A stretch of DNA of 64,000 nucleotides from Aquimarina sp. MMG016. GTDB lineage: Bacteria > Bacteroidota > Bacteroidia > Flavobacteriales > Flavobacteriaceae. The stretch is from the NCBI RefSeq assembly GCF_018100805.1, contig NZ_JAGJEA010000004.1, positions 372,001 to 436,000 of the forward strand. Direction: 5' to 3'. The stretch's first letter is position 1. Each line of letters starts with the position of its first letter. The notes below the pieces were generated by a model. It saw only the letters and a program-made list of their open reading frames with translations. It did no database searches and had not been told where the DNA came from. Shown in pieces: positions 34,222-43,545 of the stretch. The position numbers and the translations under genes are program-made.

Positions 34222-36570
34222 TTACTGTTTTTCTACAAATTCGTTTAAAGCCAGTTTCATATTTTTCTTTTTCTTATACATATCGAATATGAATTTGTTT
34301 TCGTCTGCATTAGAGGAGTAGCAAGCGTATCGCTCTGGAGAAACCGTTACTTTGTATACGTTAGACACGCTTCCTACTTTAATAAATACTTCTCTTTTGT
34401 CAGTAGAGAATAGCTTCTCCAGATCAGATTCACTAAAGGATAAATGCTGGGCAAACTTATCTTTGGTTGCCATTTTCTTTTTGTGGGATAAAAGGATCAT
34501 TGTATCCGTATTATTGATCATTGCTGGACCGGCCGGAGTATCTAAAATGTCTTCTACATCTTGTGTTGCAATGGCAACTTCTCCATAAAATTTTCTTACA
34601 GTCTTGTATAAGTACTTTATAAACTCTGCCATTTCACCAGAGGATATGGGCTTCCAGCATTCGTCGATAAAAATGGACTTTTTTACTTCTGGTATTTTTC
34701 TAATCTTACTCATCACCACATCAATACATAACATAGTAACTAGTGGAAATAGCACCGGATGATCTTTTATATTATCCATTTCGAATACTATAAACCTTTC
34801 CTGAATTAGATCTACTTGTTCTCTGGAGTTTAGGATTTGATCGTATTTTCCATCATGAAAATCTCTAAGGGATAATTTAAAACTGGTTTTGTCAAAATAT
34901 TTAGCTTCTTCATCCAGAGTAGTGTTGTTTTCTACAAACTTGTAGAAAGATGAAAGACAGGGAAATTCGTCGTTACCATTAGAAAAACTATCGTAATAGG
35001 CATCAACATAGAGTCCAATAATTTGTTTTTCTTCTCTTTTGAAAGGGTCATCACCTTTCCATAAAAAGATGATCAGCGAAATAAGAAACACTTTTTTCTC
35101 ATTGTTTATCTCATCTATATGTTTAAAATAAAATGGGTTGAACTGCAATGGGGAATCCAGGTCATATGCAAAATATTGACCGTTTACCAATTGACATAGT
35201 TTTTTATAGGAGTTACCAATATCGATCATAACAATATGATGACCTTGTTCATAATATTGGCTGGCAATATGATTGATCAGAAACGATTTTCCTGTTCCCG
35301 AAGGACCAAAAATTAGTCGATTTCTGTTTACGATCAACCCTCGTTTTAAAGGTTCATCCCAAAGATCAAGCCTCACTGGAGCTCCATTTTTTCTATCGCA
35401 AAAAAGAATTCCATCTTTGTTCCCTTCATAATAACTTTCAAAATTGAATAGAATAGGGGTTTGCTCAGAGATTCCTATGAATTTGTAGTTCTCAGGTATA
35501 TTTACTGTAGCACCGGGAATATTATTAAGATAAATATCCTTGATGGCGTGTTTGATCTGGTAGGGAATAATACCGAGTTCATTAAAGGAGTTTTCCAATT
35601 GATTTTTGCTGTTTTCGAGTTCCTCTTCGGTATTATTCCATATGATTAGATTAAAATGCTGATTTACAAACCGTAACTCTTTTTCAATCACGTTATTTAC
35701 AAGTTCGTTGATCTGATCGTAGGTTACTTCATTTTCTTTGGATAGAATGGCCAAACTTTTGAATTGGTTAAGTTTGGTTTTTAATTTTGAAAATATCCCA
35801 TCTGATTTGTCTATATAAATGACTTGGTTGTAAATATGGTTACATTCTAATCCCAGACAAATAGGCTGAATAAATGGAATATGAAAATCTGTCTTTTGTG
35901 TTGAGAAATCAATGTTTTTTTTAGTTGATTCAAGTGAAAGCGGTAGCTGATCATACGAAGTGATTGCAAAAATCTCAGCTACCTTATCTCCAACCCTTAA
36001 CTTTCCATCAAAAAATAGATCTTTAAGAGACTGCTCGCCTTTGTTAGACAACGACAGATATTTCCCTATGACTTCCAGAATAGTATCTGAATCTAATTTG
36101 TCAACTTCAAAAAATTCTTCTTTAGCCAGAAATGATATATTGGTACTTACTACTCTTAGGAAGTCATCTACCTCTTCCAGGTATTTTTCATATAGTTTAG
36201 GGTTGCTGGATAGGCTTACTTTTTTCTTGGCATCTTTTGTGAAAAACAAATAACATTCGTGACTTAAAGTGGGTTTCTCATAAAAGAACTTATTATCGCT
36301 TCGGGATAGCATTTGTTTTCCTTTGGCAATTGCCTCTTTGATAGTATCAATAAAGAAATAGTCTTGCTTTTGAATTATGGTATTCTCCGGCATGGATCGT
36401 ATGATCTTGTCAAAGAGTTGATTAATTCTATCTATGGCATTTCTATCCAGAGAATATACCTGTGGGAGTTTTAGCTTGTACCCAACAGTAATATCACCTT
36501 TTTTGGAAACAATCAAATCATTTTCTACCGCATACAACGGAAATACTTTATCTATGTTCTCACTCTTCAT
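34222..36570 (-). CDS. traG: TraG-family ATPase (VirB4 counterpart)
   Basis: A 782-residue cytoplasmic ATPase of the TraG/VirB4 family that powers type IV channel assembly and transport. The Walker A motif FGPSGTGKSFL is at residues ~421-431, the Walker B-like KSIFIDECWKPI at ~640, followed by the family's IATQDVEDIL (Q-loop-like) and TDTMILLSHKKK. The N-terminal ~400 residues match the TraC/TraG N-terminal domain (start FPLYAVENDLIVSKKGDITVGYK). The length is typical. It lies 1 bp after traM and 3 bp before traN. Confidence 0.92.
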   Translation of the reverse strand: MKSENIDKVFPLYAVENDLIVSKKGDITVGYKLKLPQVYSLDRNAIDRINQLFDKIIRSMPENTIIQKQDYFFIDTIKEAIAKGKQMLSRSDNKFFYEKPTLSHECYLFFTKDAKKKVSLSSNPKLYEKYLEEVDDFLRVVSTNISFLAKEEFFEVDKLDSDTILEVIGKYLSLSNKGEQSLKDLFFDGKLRVGDKVAEIFAITSYDQLPLSLESTKKNIDFSTQKTDFHIPFIQPICLGLECNHIYNQVIYIDKSDGIFSKLKTKLNQFKSLAILSKENEVTYDQINELVNNVIEKELRFVNQHFNLIIWNNTEEELENSKNQLENSFNELGIIPYQIKHAIKDIYLNNIPGATVNIPENYKFIGISEQTPILFNFESYYEGNKDGILFCDRKNGAPVRLDLWDEPLKRGLIVNRNRLIFGPSGTGKSFLINHIASQYYEQGHHIVMIDIGNSYKKLCQLVNGQYFAYDLDSPLQFNPFYFKHIDEINNEKKVFLISLIIFLWKGDDPFKREEKQIIGLYVDAYYDSFSNGNDEFPCLSSFYKFVENNTTLDEEAKYFDKTSFKLSLRDFHDGKYDQILNSREQVDLIQERFIVFEMDNIKDHPVLFPLVTMLCIDVVMSKIRKIPEVKKSIFIDECWKPISSGEMAEFIKYLYKTVRKFYGEVAIATQDVEDILDTPAGPAMINNTDTMILLSHKKKMATKDKFAQHLSFSESDLEKLFSTDKREVFIKVGSVSNVYKVTVSPERYACYSSNADENKFIFDMYKKKKNMKLALNEFVEKQ

Positions 36571-36571
36571 A

Positions 36572-37738
36572 TTACTCTGATTTTATATTAAACCATAGAT
36601 GGTATTTTCTAGGCATGAATACTCTTCTTTTTTCGAATACTTCATTACTTAACTCTCTCGCACCGGATAGTATAGCAACGTCCTTAGCCTCGTCAAGTTG
36701 AATGTCATTATTGCCACCAAAAGTAGCGGCTTGGGTTCCTCGTTGATACGCATAATCATATACGTCTTTTGCCACTTTTGAAGGAATCTTGGGCCAGGTA
36801 CGGTTACCCAGATGTATTCCTTCTCTGCCATCAAAATCAAAAAGACTGAAGTCTAATACATATAGTTTATTGCCTTTTTTATAACTAGTAATATCAATCA
36901 ATAATCGATTGGTAGAGATATTTACAGTTCCATACACAATAGATCCTTTGGGTATAAAAACTGAAGGTTCCTGAATTCTTACATCTTGTTTTGTACGTAT
37001 GGCAATCGTACTTCCATTCACAATGACTCCCTGATCGACCGTTTCGGCAGGGATCAAATCTTTAGTGGTTTTATTAGATTTTGAAGAAACCGCTCCCTGG
37101 AAATAGTCTTTTTGTGGTAATTTGTTTTGTACCGCTCCAATAATTCCTTGGCTGGCTTGCTGCGCTACGTTAGAGATGCCTCCTGGAGCTGCTATGTTCT
37201 GCACAGAATCAATAGTACGGGGAAGTGATTGTTGGCCGTAATTTGCTATATATTGATCATACGTTTTCAGAATATCTTCTACATCATTATTCACCGATTG
37301 TTGAGGAGTTTGAGTATTTGTTTCTGATAACAATTTTTCTTGTAGTTCTAAGATTTGCTTTAGCTCATCGTTTGCACTTTGAGTTTGAATTGTAGCTTCT
37401 TCCTGAGGATTTAACCCACCTCCTGATATGGCTTCTTTAAGCTGATCTTGTATGGATAGCTCTTTCGTGTTTTGAGAGTTACGAGAGTCATTATTAAGAA
37501 GTTTTACGGCATCCGTAATATTAGGGTCTAAAGAATCTAACTCCTCCTGAGCATATTTCTGTAGCTTAGACTTTCTATCAATTTTGTTATCATCGACTTT
37601 AGGAGTAGATATTTTTAGTTTAAACTCATTGCTTTTCGGTTCTTTTGTAGGGAATACAACGAGTTTGACAAAACCTGCCAGTATCCCTGAGAAGAGAACA
37701 CCTACAATCGCAACAATAATTTTTTTTCTTTTATCCAT
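36572..37738 (-). CDS. traM: TraM-like conjugative transposon protein (VirB10 counterpart)
   Basis: A 388-residue protein with start at 37738 (MDKRKKIIVAIVGVLFSGIL), which gives the expected N-terminal membrane anchor and leaves 14 bp from the M23 gene; a frame to 37837 would overlap that gene. After the anchor comes a Gln/Asn/Ser-rich periplasmic linker, then the TraM C-terminal beta-barrel (GVIVNGSTIAIRTKQDVRI, PKGSIVYGTVNISTNRLLIDI, YDYAYQRGTQAATFGG). VirB10-like proteins span both membranes and couple ATP hydrolysis to channel opening. It ends 1 bp before traG. Confidence 0.85.
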   Translation of the reverse strand: MDKRKKIIVAIVGVLFSGILAGFVKLVVFPTKEPKSNEFKLKISTPKVDDNKIDRKSKLQKYAQEELDSLDPNITDAVKLLNNDSRNSQNTKELSIQDQLKEAISGGGLNPQEEATIQTQSANDELKQILELQEKLLSETNTQTPQQSVNNDVEDILKTYDQYIANYGQQSLPRTIDSVQNIAAPGGISNVAQQASQGIIGAVQNKLPQKDYFQGAVSSKSNKTTKDLIPAETVDQGVIVNGSTIAIRTKQDVRIQEPSVFIPKGSIVYGTVNISTNRLLIDITSYKKGNKLYVLDFSLFDFDGREGIHLGNRTWPKIPSKVAKDVYDYAYQRGTQAATFGGNNDIQLDEAKDVAILSGARELSNEVFEKRRVFMPRKYHLWFNIKSE

Positions 37739-37752
37739 AATTATAATGTCAA

Positions 37753-38358
37753 TTAATTCATAACCATTTTCTGACCTTTGGAATTCATCATTTTTTTCCA
37801 GAAAACCAGAGGGTTTATTTTTTTGTCCTGAATCCAAACCTCATAATGCAGGTGTGGTCCGGTAACTTTTCCTGTAGCTCCTACAAAACCGATACGTTGT
37901 CCTTGTGAAACTTTCTGCCCCGGTTTTACTATACTGCGCCATAAATGAGCGTATAATGTTTTGGCACCTCCTATATGATAGATTATGATGCGATTGCCAT
38001 ATCCTTTTTGGTAATCAGATTTTATGACAATACCATCTGCCGATGCAAACACCGCTTTTCCTTTTTTAGCCACCAGATCTATACCTAGATGTTTTTTTTG
38101 TTTATGATCAATGGGATGATATCTATATCCATAATGAGATGATATATTGATAAAATCATCTTTGTTTATCGGGAAAAACAGAGGTGTATACTTAAGATTA
38201 TTTGAGTCTTCAGCGATGAGACCTTCAACTCGCTGTTCTTGAGCATTAACAACACTGATATTCGGATTAAGCATCATAACAAAAGTGATAATGATCAATA
38301 GACGTTGATTTCTATTAATTCTATTATTCTTGATTATGTAGGATACTATAGCTATCAT
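37753..38358 (-). CDS. M23 (LytM-type) peptidoglycan endopeptidase of the secretion operon
   Basis: A 201-residue protein with a hydrophobic N-terminal signal or anchor (LLIIITFVMMLNPNISVVNAQ) and a complete M23 domain: YGYRYHPIDHKQKKHLGIDL, YGNRIIIYHIGGAKTLYAHL and GPHLHYEVWIQ, with the HxxxD and HxH zinc ligands. It would open the peptidoglycan for apparatus assembly, the role played by the VirB1 transglycosylase in other type IV systems. It lies 13 bp after the coupling protein gene and 14 bp before traM. Confidence 0.88.
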   Translation of the reverse strand: MIAIVSYIIKNNRINRNQRLLIIITFVMMLNPNISVVNAQEQRVEGLIAEDSNNLKYTPLFFPINKDDFINISSHYGYRYHPIDHKQKKHLGIDLVAKKGKAVFASADGIVIKSDYQKGYGNRIIIYHIGGAKTLYAHLWRSIVKPGQKVSQGQRIGFVGATGKVTGPHLHYEVWIQDKKINPLVFWKKMMNSKGQKMVMN

Positions 38359-38371
38359 TGTTTTGGATCTG

Positions 38372-40354
38372 TTATATTTCGGTAATAGGAGTGCTTATAT
38401 TATTTTCAAAATCTCCATGATTGTTGGTCTCATACATTTCGTTTCCTTGTTCTAGTTTGATCAATTCATTATGGATGAGGATGTCTATTTCATCTACAAT
38501 GCGATTAAAATTTCCATCAAGTAGCGCTTCCATATTTTCTTCTTCAATTACTTTTGGGATTTCAGATTTTATTTGATCATATCGATCTTCGATTTTGATT
38601 TTACCTCTGAAAATTTTCCTATTGATTTCTTCTCCAAAATTGTCGGCAACTACACCTACAAATTCTCCTTGTGATAGCTGGGAAATAGTAGCGACCGGAA
38701 TAGCGTATTCTAAGTTTTCGTTAATGCTATAAGAGGTGGAGTCTGTATCTACAGAGATATTTTTTAATTTTTGCTTTTTCTTACCAAAAATTTCCTGAAG
38801 CTTTGATGCAGTGTCACTTCTTACAGAACCGCTAAAAATGTTCCCGACAATATTGAATATGGTTTCGGCAATTTTGTCTCCATAATCTCTTTTTAATTGT
38901 TCCAGATCCTGCATTCCTATAGTTGTTGAGATTTTGTTAGATCTGGCAGTAGCTATAAGATTATCTAATCCCATAAAATACATAGTAGGTAGCTCATCCA
39001 ATATCACTGAACAAGGTTGTCTTTTCTGTTGATTGATCTCTTTTAATATTTGTGTTGATATTAATCCTAAAGCGGGTGAGTTAGTAGTTTGAGTAGCGGG
39101 AGAATTAGCCAGGATCATAATCGTTGGATTCTCAGGGTCATTTACACTAAGCGGTATGTTTAGTTCCGGATATACGTTGTTCCCCATCACCCAGAAAAGT
39201 TCTTTAGTGGCTAATTGTGATAATGGAATTCTTGCCGATGCCGTTTGTCCTGATAATTGCTCATAAGCTTCTTTTTCTAGGGCATCAGCAAAAGGAGTCA
39301 TAAAGAATTTGAGTTCTTTGTATTGCGTAAAGATCTTAAACACTTTTTCATCAGGACAAGAGGCAAGGGCAATGGCATGGGGTAATGTGCAAAATTTTCC
39401 TTGTTCATATATTTTTAAGAAATAGATGCAAGATGCAAAGTAGGATATGGCAGATTGGGCAAAAAAGTCTTTTTTGGTAATCCATTCTTTATTAAGATTA
39501 TACAATACTGTTTGAGCCGCTTCAATAGCATCTGCTGCCTTTCTAATCAGATCTGGACTGATAGGATTTACAAAATTTGATTTTTCAATATCATCAAGAG
39601 AAACTACACTAAACTTAGGCTCCTTTTTGTACTGATTTTTGTAATATTGAAAAAATGCATAGGTTTCTTTGGCTAATGATGGAAACTTAAAGTCGTAAAC
39701 CATCATGGTAAACTGCTTTTGGATATGTTGTCTGATATATTCTTCTACTACAGAATATGATTTACCCGAGCCAGGTGTACCAAGTACCATGGTCGCTCTA
39801 AATGGATTGACTACATTAATGACCCCATTGTCTGTTTTGAAGTTGACTGAATACTCATTTACTTTTACGTCTTTTTCTTGTTTGAAGATTTGATTCTTTT
39901 CGTTGAATTCATCTTTTTGCCCATAGAAACTAAAGCTTCTTCGAAGGTTTACAAAGCTTCCTGCAAATACAAGAAATGAAGCAATGCTAACGATAAGATT
40001 TATAGTAATCGATGATCCTAATAGAGGTATTAGGATAAATGAAAGAATACTGATCACTAATGCGATTACATAGTATTTCAGTTCTATGTCGCTTTCTGGT
40101 TTCTTTTTTACTCTAAATCCAAAAGAGGCAAAAGCAAATAAGAAGATGCATATCAACCTGGTAAAAATAGAATATTCAAAAAGGGGTACCGCATCATAAA
40201 GTTTTATCAGAAATTTATTGATAAAATTCTGTGTCCAACCATTATCTTTAAAAACATCCAAATAGGTAACATACAAATCAGATAATAGTAATGCTACGCA
40301 CATCAGAATGGCGAAAATGATCAGTATGTCTATGGATAATTTACCGTCTTTCAT
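38372..40354 (-). CDS. Type IV coupling protein (VirD4/TraG-type ATPase)
   Basis: A 660-residue protein with four N-terminal membrane helices (between residues ~7 and 135), then a P-loop ATPase domain: Walker A LGTPGSGKSY at ~190-200, Walker B CSVILDELPTMYF near ~430, then IATARSNKISTTIGMQDLEQ. This matches the VirD4-type coupling proteins of Bacteroidota (MobC/TraG-like), which recognise and feed substrates into the channel. It is the first gene of the secretion operon and is preceded by the shared operator at 40525-40543. With no relaxase in the region, its substrates may be proteins. Confidence 0.88.
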   Translation of the reverse strand: MKDGKLSIDILIIFAILMCVALLLSDLYVTYLDVFKDNGWTQNFINKFLIKLYDAVPLFEYSIFTRLICIFLFAFASFGFRVKKKPESDIELKYYVIALVISILSFILIPLLGSSITINLIVSIASFLVFAGSFVNLRRSFSFYGQKDEFNEKNQIFKQEKDVKVNEYSVNFKTDNGVINVVNPFRATMVLGTPGSGKSYSVVEEYIRQHIQKQFTMMVYDFKFPSLAKETYAFFQYYKNQYKKEPKFSVVSLDDIEKSNFVNPISPDLIRKAADAIEAAQTVLYNLNKEWITKKDFFAQSAISYFASCIYFLKIYEQGKFCTLPHAIALASCPDEKVFKIFTQYKELKFFMTPFADALEKEAYEQLSGQTASARIPLSQLATKELFWVMGNNVYPELNIPLSVNDPENPTIMILANSPATQTTNSPALGLISTQILKEINQQKRQPCSVILDELPTMYFMGLDNLIATARSNKISTTIGMQDLEQLKRDYGDKIAETIFNIVGNIFSGSVRSDTASKLQEIFGKKKQKLKNISVDTDSTSYSINENLEYAIPVATISQLSQGEFVGVVADNFGEEINRKIFRGKIKIEDRYDQIKSEIPKVIEEENMEALLDGNFNRIVDEIDILIHNELIKLEQGNEMYETNNHGDFENNISTPITEI

Positions 40355-40524
40355 TGTTTTAAATTTTTAAACTTTTCGTATAGAAATAATTTGTTGTAGT
40401 AAACAAATCAGTTTTTATATTTCTTTTTTTCGAGGTCAGTTTTACAAAAGATAGACTTCTGATTTGGGGACTTTATCTTGCTATATTTTGTTATGGTAAA
40501 GATGGTTTATAAAAGGATGCGAAT

Positions 40525-40543
40525 CAATTAGGGGTAACCCTAC
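40525..40543 (-). promoter_or_regulatory. Shared operator-like motif, copy 1 (upstream of the secretion operon)
   Basis: CAATTAGGGGTAACCCTAC, matching CAATTAGKGNNNNCCCTAC, with the perfect inverted repeat TAGGG-N4-CCCTA. On the minus strand CTAATTG is followed after 13 nt by TATAAACC. The flank GATGGTTTATAAA...AATCAATTAG is almost the same as at copy 2. The next gene downstream is the coupling protein gene. Confidence 0.75.
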
Positions 40544-40778
40544 TATTTCAATTTGAAATTGATTGAAATGAGGGATTTTTTAGTTTTTGTTACCGGGAAT
40601 ATGGAGAACTTTGGATATCAAAATAGGTATAGCTAGATGAACAATGAAGAATATAAATCAGGTTAGTGATCGAAATTTATGTATCAATTAAAGTATATTC
40701 AAAAGAAGAAAAATTGTTGGGGAACTAAGCCTTATAAGTCATTAGTGATTAGGCGGTAAGAATTGAGATAAAAAATAA

Positions 40779-40806
40779 GGCTTTTTGAAGATTACTTCAA
40801 AAAGCC
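40779..40806 (-). terminator. Terminator after the 460-residue paralogue gene
   Basis: GGCTTTTTGAAG and CTTCAAAAAGCC form a perfect 12-bp stem around ATTA; on the minus strand it is followed by TTATTTTTTA. It lies 46 bp after the gene's stop. A very similar hairpin follows the paralogous locus. Confidence 0.85.
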
Positions 40807-40851
40807 CATGGTTATGATCATAGAATAGGGTTGAGTAAAGATTTCAAAACT

Positions 40852-42234
40852 TTAAGTTGTTTTTAATTTAATATTTATAGACTTTTCTTTCGCTTCTTCT
40901 GGCTGTTGAGAGCGATTATGTAAGTTCGTAGCCAGGTTCTCAGGTAAATTTGCGATTACTTTGAGAACTTTGTCCGCAGTGGGATGAATTTTATAACCTG
41001 AAAACTCCTGTCTTGCATGATATACTTTACTAGGATCTAATTTTCTGGGAGATGCTGGTGCAACACGATCTAATATTCCATTTTCTTTGTCCACAGAAAG
41101 GTCCGTTAAATCCTCAGTTTTCTTGGGATTAAGAAGATCGCGACCTTGTTCGGCTGTTATTTCTGCTGACTTTTTGGTAGTATTATTATGTTTAACATCT
41201 CCAATTTCTATATCTATTTCTTTTGATTCTGTAGCTTTTGGACTTGCCGTTTTTAGATCAGGATTTTTTTGGCTCGTTCCTTTTATATCTATTGCTTTTT
41301 GATCTGTATTTTGTTCTAATACCGATTTATAATGGGTTAAGCTATCTTTAAGCCAATTCGCCCATAATCTTGCTCCGCTTATGGCATTTGCTGTAGGAAC
41401 AACTCCTTGTGTAATGATCTTACCTGTTTTTTTGTAAGCATAATAGCTGGCCATGCCTGCAATTGGTGGCAGTAACATATTTTTTACAAAATTCCCCAGA
41501 TCCTCTTGATTACTCTCTTCAGATAGGTAGGTGAGCACTCCTGCAACGACTCCGGAACCCAATTTGAGGTTTTCGTGTATCCAACTTTCGAACTCTTTTT
41601 GGTTTACTTTTGATAAGGTAAGATAATGAGTAGATAAGTTATTGATAATTTCCTGATCAGCCGGATTCAATTTGTATTTGCCGCTCTTTATATCATCATT
41701 AAGCAATATGGTCGCTATGGTAAGTTCTAAGAATTTTGCAGCTTCCATTTCATTTTCAGAGTTTGTAGTAGCATTAATGGTTTCGTGAAGCTTATCCAAG
41801 TCCTTTTGTATTTCTAATATTTGTAGGATATGATCAGCGTTAGAATATCCAAACTCTAGTAGTCCTTCTTTAAAATTACCTGTCCATTCTAATATGTTTC
41901 CAGCGGTTTTTGTAGCCGAGCAACAGGCATCACCTAACCACTTCATTCCGGATGTAAGACATTGTAAATACCATGTTTGTTCTGCTGATTGCTGGGATTG
42001 ATCTTGTGGTGTTAAGTTTCTTTGAACAATCGTGCTAAGTTGTCGATTATTCGTAGGTCTTAGTAATCGGTAAAAACCTGGTTGCCGTTGTAACGTATGT
42101 CTATCTTTGGATTCTGATGTAGTGGTTTGTGAAACTGGAGAATTGACATGAGCTGGTCTTTGTCCCTGTTTTTGATCAGCAGATCGTCTAGGAGTTCCTT
42201 GTTCAAGATCTTGTGTGTCTTTATGATCCGGCAT
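40852..42234 (-). CDS. Unrecognised protein, paralogue A (candidate secretion substrate)
   Basis: A 460-residue protein without a signal peptide. The first ~85 residues are Gln/Ser/Thr/Arg-rich and disordered, followed by an Ala/Cys/Gly segment (WLGDACCSATKTAGNI), helices, a conserved membrane-like hairpin (GSGVVAGVLTYL ... MLLPPIAGMASYYAYKKTGK), then a long charged Lys/Asp/Thr tail. Its centre aligns with the combined product of the two frames at 42631-44183: EIQKDL/EIQDDL, FESWIHENLK/WENFFKENSK, LLPPIAGMASYYAY/VLPPLLGGATAYFT. It is a one-gene unit with its own operator and terminator. A translocated effector or a scaffold protein is plausible; no known domain was recognised. Confidence 0.5.
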   Translation of the reverse strand: MPDHKDTQDLEQGTPRRSADQKQGQRPAHVNSPVSQTTTSESKDRHTLQRQPGFYRLLRPTNNRQLSTIVQRNLTPQDQSQQSAEQTWYLQCLTSGMKWLGDACCSATKTAGNILEWTGNFKEGLLEFGYSNADHILQILEIQKDLDKLHETINATTNSENEMEAAKFLELTIATILLNDDIKSGKYKLNPADQEIINNLSTHYLTLSKVNQKEFESWIHENLKLGSGVVAGVLTYLSEESNQEDLGNFVKNMLLPPIAGMASYYAYKKTGKIITQGVVPTANAISGARLWANWLKDSLTHYKSVLEQNTDQKAIDIKGTSQKNPDLKTASPKATESKEIDIEIGDVKHNNTTKKSAEITAEQGRDLLNPKKTEDLTDLSVDKENGILDRVAPASPRKLDPSKVYHARQEFSGYKIHPTADKVLKVIANLPENLATNLHNRSQQPEEAKEKSINIKLKTT

Positions 42235-42311
42235 AACATATATATTTTAAAAATTAATAAATAATTGAATTTTTTAACTTGAATAAAGATGGGTTATAAA
42301 TGTCTGTAAAT

Positions 42312-42330
42312 CAATTAGTGTTAACCCTAC
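42312..42330 (-). promoter_or_regulatory. Shared operator-like motif, copy 2 (upstream of paralogue A)
   Basis: CAATTAGTGTTAACCCTAC. The half-sites are TAGTG and CCCTA with 4 nt between. On the minus strand CTAATTG is followed after 13 nt by TATAACCC, the same spacing as at copy 1. The gene starts 78 bp further on. Confidence 0.75.
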
Positions 42331-42523
42331 TTTTTCAGTTTGGAGTGGATTGCGTTAAGCGGAATTATTAGTTTCTTCTAGAATGATGTCACTGAGAATG
42401 AATACTAGCACCTCACTTTTGTTTACTCGGCTACTTTAGCCCTAACATAAAAATCATGTTAGAAAAAGGCGATCAGTAACTAGATTTTATCTATGCTTTC
42501 AGATGTTGGGAGTTTATATAAAA

Positions 42524-42553
42524 AAGCTTTTTGAAGATTCCTTCAAAATGCTT
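42524..42553 (-). terminator. Terminator after paralogue B
   Basis: AAGCTTTTTGAAG and CTTCAAAATGCTT form a 13-position stem with one mismatch around ATTC; on the minus strand it ends in TTTTTTATA. It is closely related to the terminator at 40779-40806, as expected if the two loci arose by duplication. Confidence 0.8.
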
Positions 42554-42630
42554 GATGTTGATCATTAATAGAAAAGATATACTTAACTCCAAGTTTCTTT
42601 ATTAAGCTTAGGATCAATTACTTTTAGAAT

Positions 42631-43545
42631 TTATCTTCCTTTTCCAGTATCTTTACCTATACCTCTACCTCTCCGATCTTTTTTTTGATCCCTTGCTTTT
42701 TCGTCAGGTTTTGTAATGTTTTCATCACTATTAGTGACAGATTTCTTTGTAATAGTATCCTTACTCGAAGTTTCTTCATTCTTTGCGTCAAATGCTTTGT
42801 TAATTTTATTAACTTTAATAAAATCGGTTCCTTTTAATTGTTCAATGGTATTTTTTGAAGCCCCTGTTAGCTCAAAGTCAACAAGTCGATCTGCATTATT
42901 TAATATGTACTCTTCATCAATCTTTAACAGTCTTCCATCATTGCTTGGTGTTAAAAAACCAGCTAAAGATCCCTCTTTTAATACTTTTGACTTACTTTCG
43001 GTTTTGACAACTTGATTACTGGTTCTTTCCAGATTTTTACTATCTGAATTTACGCTTTCAGGTTGCGAGGTAATTATTGGTTTTGCTCTTTGTGCAATTT
43101 GTTTACTTAGAACATTTTTATTGGCTTCATGATATTTATAATCTTTATTAAGAATGCTTGCTCCAGTACTGAATGCTATGGCACCCCTTCTTGAACTAAG
43201 GAGAGCTTGTGCTGTTTTTTCTTTGGTAAGATTATGAGTGAAATAAGCAGTAGCTCCACCTAGTAAAGGAGGAAGTACGCTGGCTGCCAATCTAGCAGCA
43301 ATGTTAGTAGTTACTGTTCCGGTGACTGAACCTAAACCAAAACAGGCACAAGCCATTATCGAAGATGGTATTTTTGAATTTTCTTTAAAAAAATTTTCCC
43401 ATTGTTTTTCTCTTAAAGAAGCTTTTATTTTATAGTATGGCCCTAGCTGATTGACTAAATTATTTTCATCAGAACTTAGTTCTGGTTTCGCCACGTTTAT
43501 GTCATCAGATGGATTGGTTAATTTGTATGCTAACAAAAACTCCAA
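42631..43545 (-). CDS. Paralogue B, C-terminal part (frame shifted relative to 43530-44183)
   Basis: This 304-residue frame begins with a TTG codon and has no plausible start of its own. It continues the alignment with paralogue A exactly where the preceding frame stops: KPELSSDENNLVNQL, WENFFKENSKIPSS, a hydrophobic hairpin (VLPPLLGGATAYFTHNL), then a charged, Lys-rich tail ending DRRGRGIGKDTGKGR. The two frames overlap by 16 bp at a run of eleven A on the coding strand. One extra A would join them into a ~520-residue protein like the 460-residue paralogue. Slippage, phase variation, a real mutation or a sequencing error are all possible. Confidence 0.6.
   Translation of the reverse strand: MEFLLAYKLTNPSDDINVAKPELSSDENNLVNQLGPYYKIKASLREKQWENFFKENSKIPSSIMACACFGLGSVTGTVTTNIAARLAASVLPPLLGGATAYFTHNLTKEKTAQALLSSRRGAIAFSTGASILNKDYKYHEANKNVLSKQIAQRAKPIITSQPESVNSDSKNLERTSNQVVKTESKSKVLKEGSLAGFLTPSNDGRLLKIDEEYILNNADRLVDFELTGASKNTIEQLKGTDFIKVNKINKAFDAKNEETSSKDTITKKSVTNSDENITKPDEKARDQKKDRRGRGIGKDTGKGR

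Larger units (their letters stand above)
40355..40851. other. Intergenic region with operator and terminator
   Basis: About 500 bp between the coupling protein gene and the 460-residue paralogue gene. It holds a terminator (40779-40806) for the upstream gene and the shared 19-nt operator (40525-40543), leaving a ~170-bp leader before the coupling protein ATG. No coding frame was seen. Confidence 0.6.
42235..42630. other. Intergenic region with operator and terminator
   Basis: About 400 bp between the two paralogous loci. It holds the terminator of paralogue B (42524-42553) and the operator copy 2 (42312-42330), 78 bp upstream of the ATG of paralogue A. Nothing else was recognised. Confidence 0.6.

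Noticed and set aside
42631..43545. Independent gene starting with TTG at 43545
   Set aside because: The frame continues the alignment with paralogue A without a break and overlaps the upstream frame at the A11 run, so it is better read as the second half of one gene.
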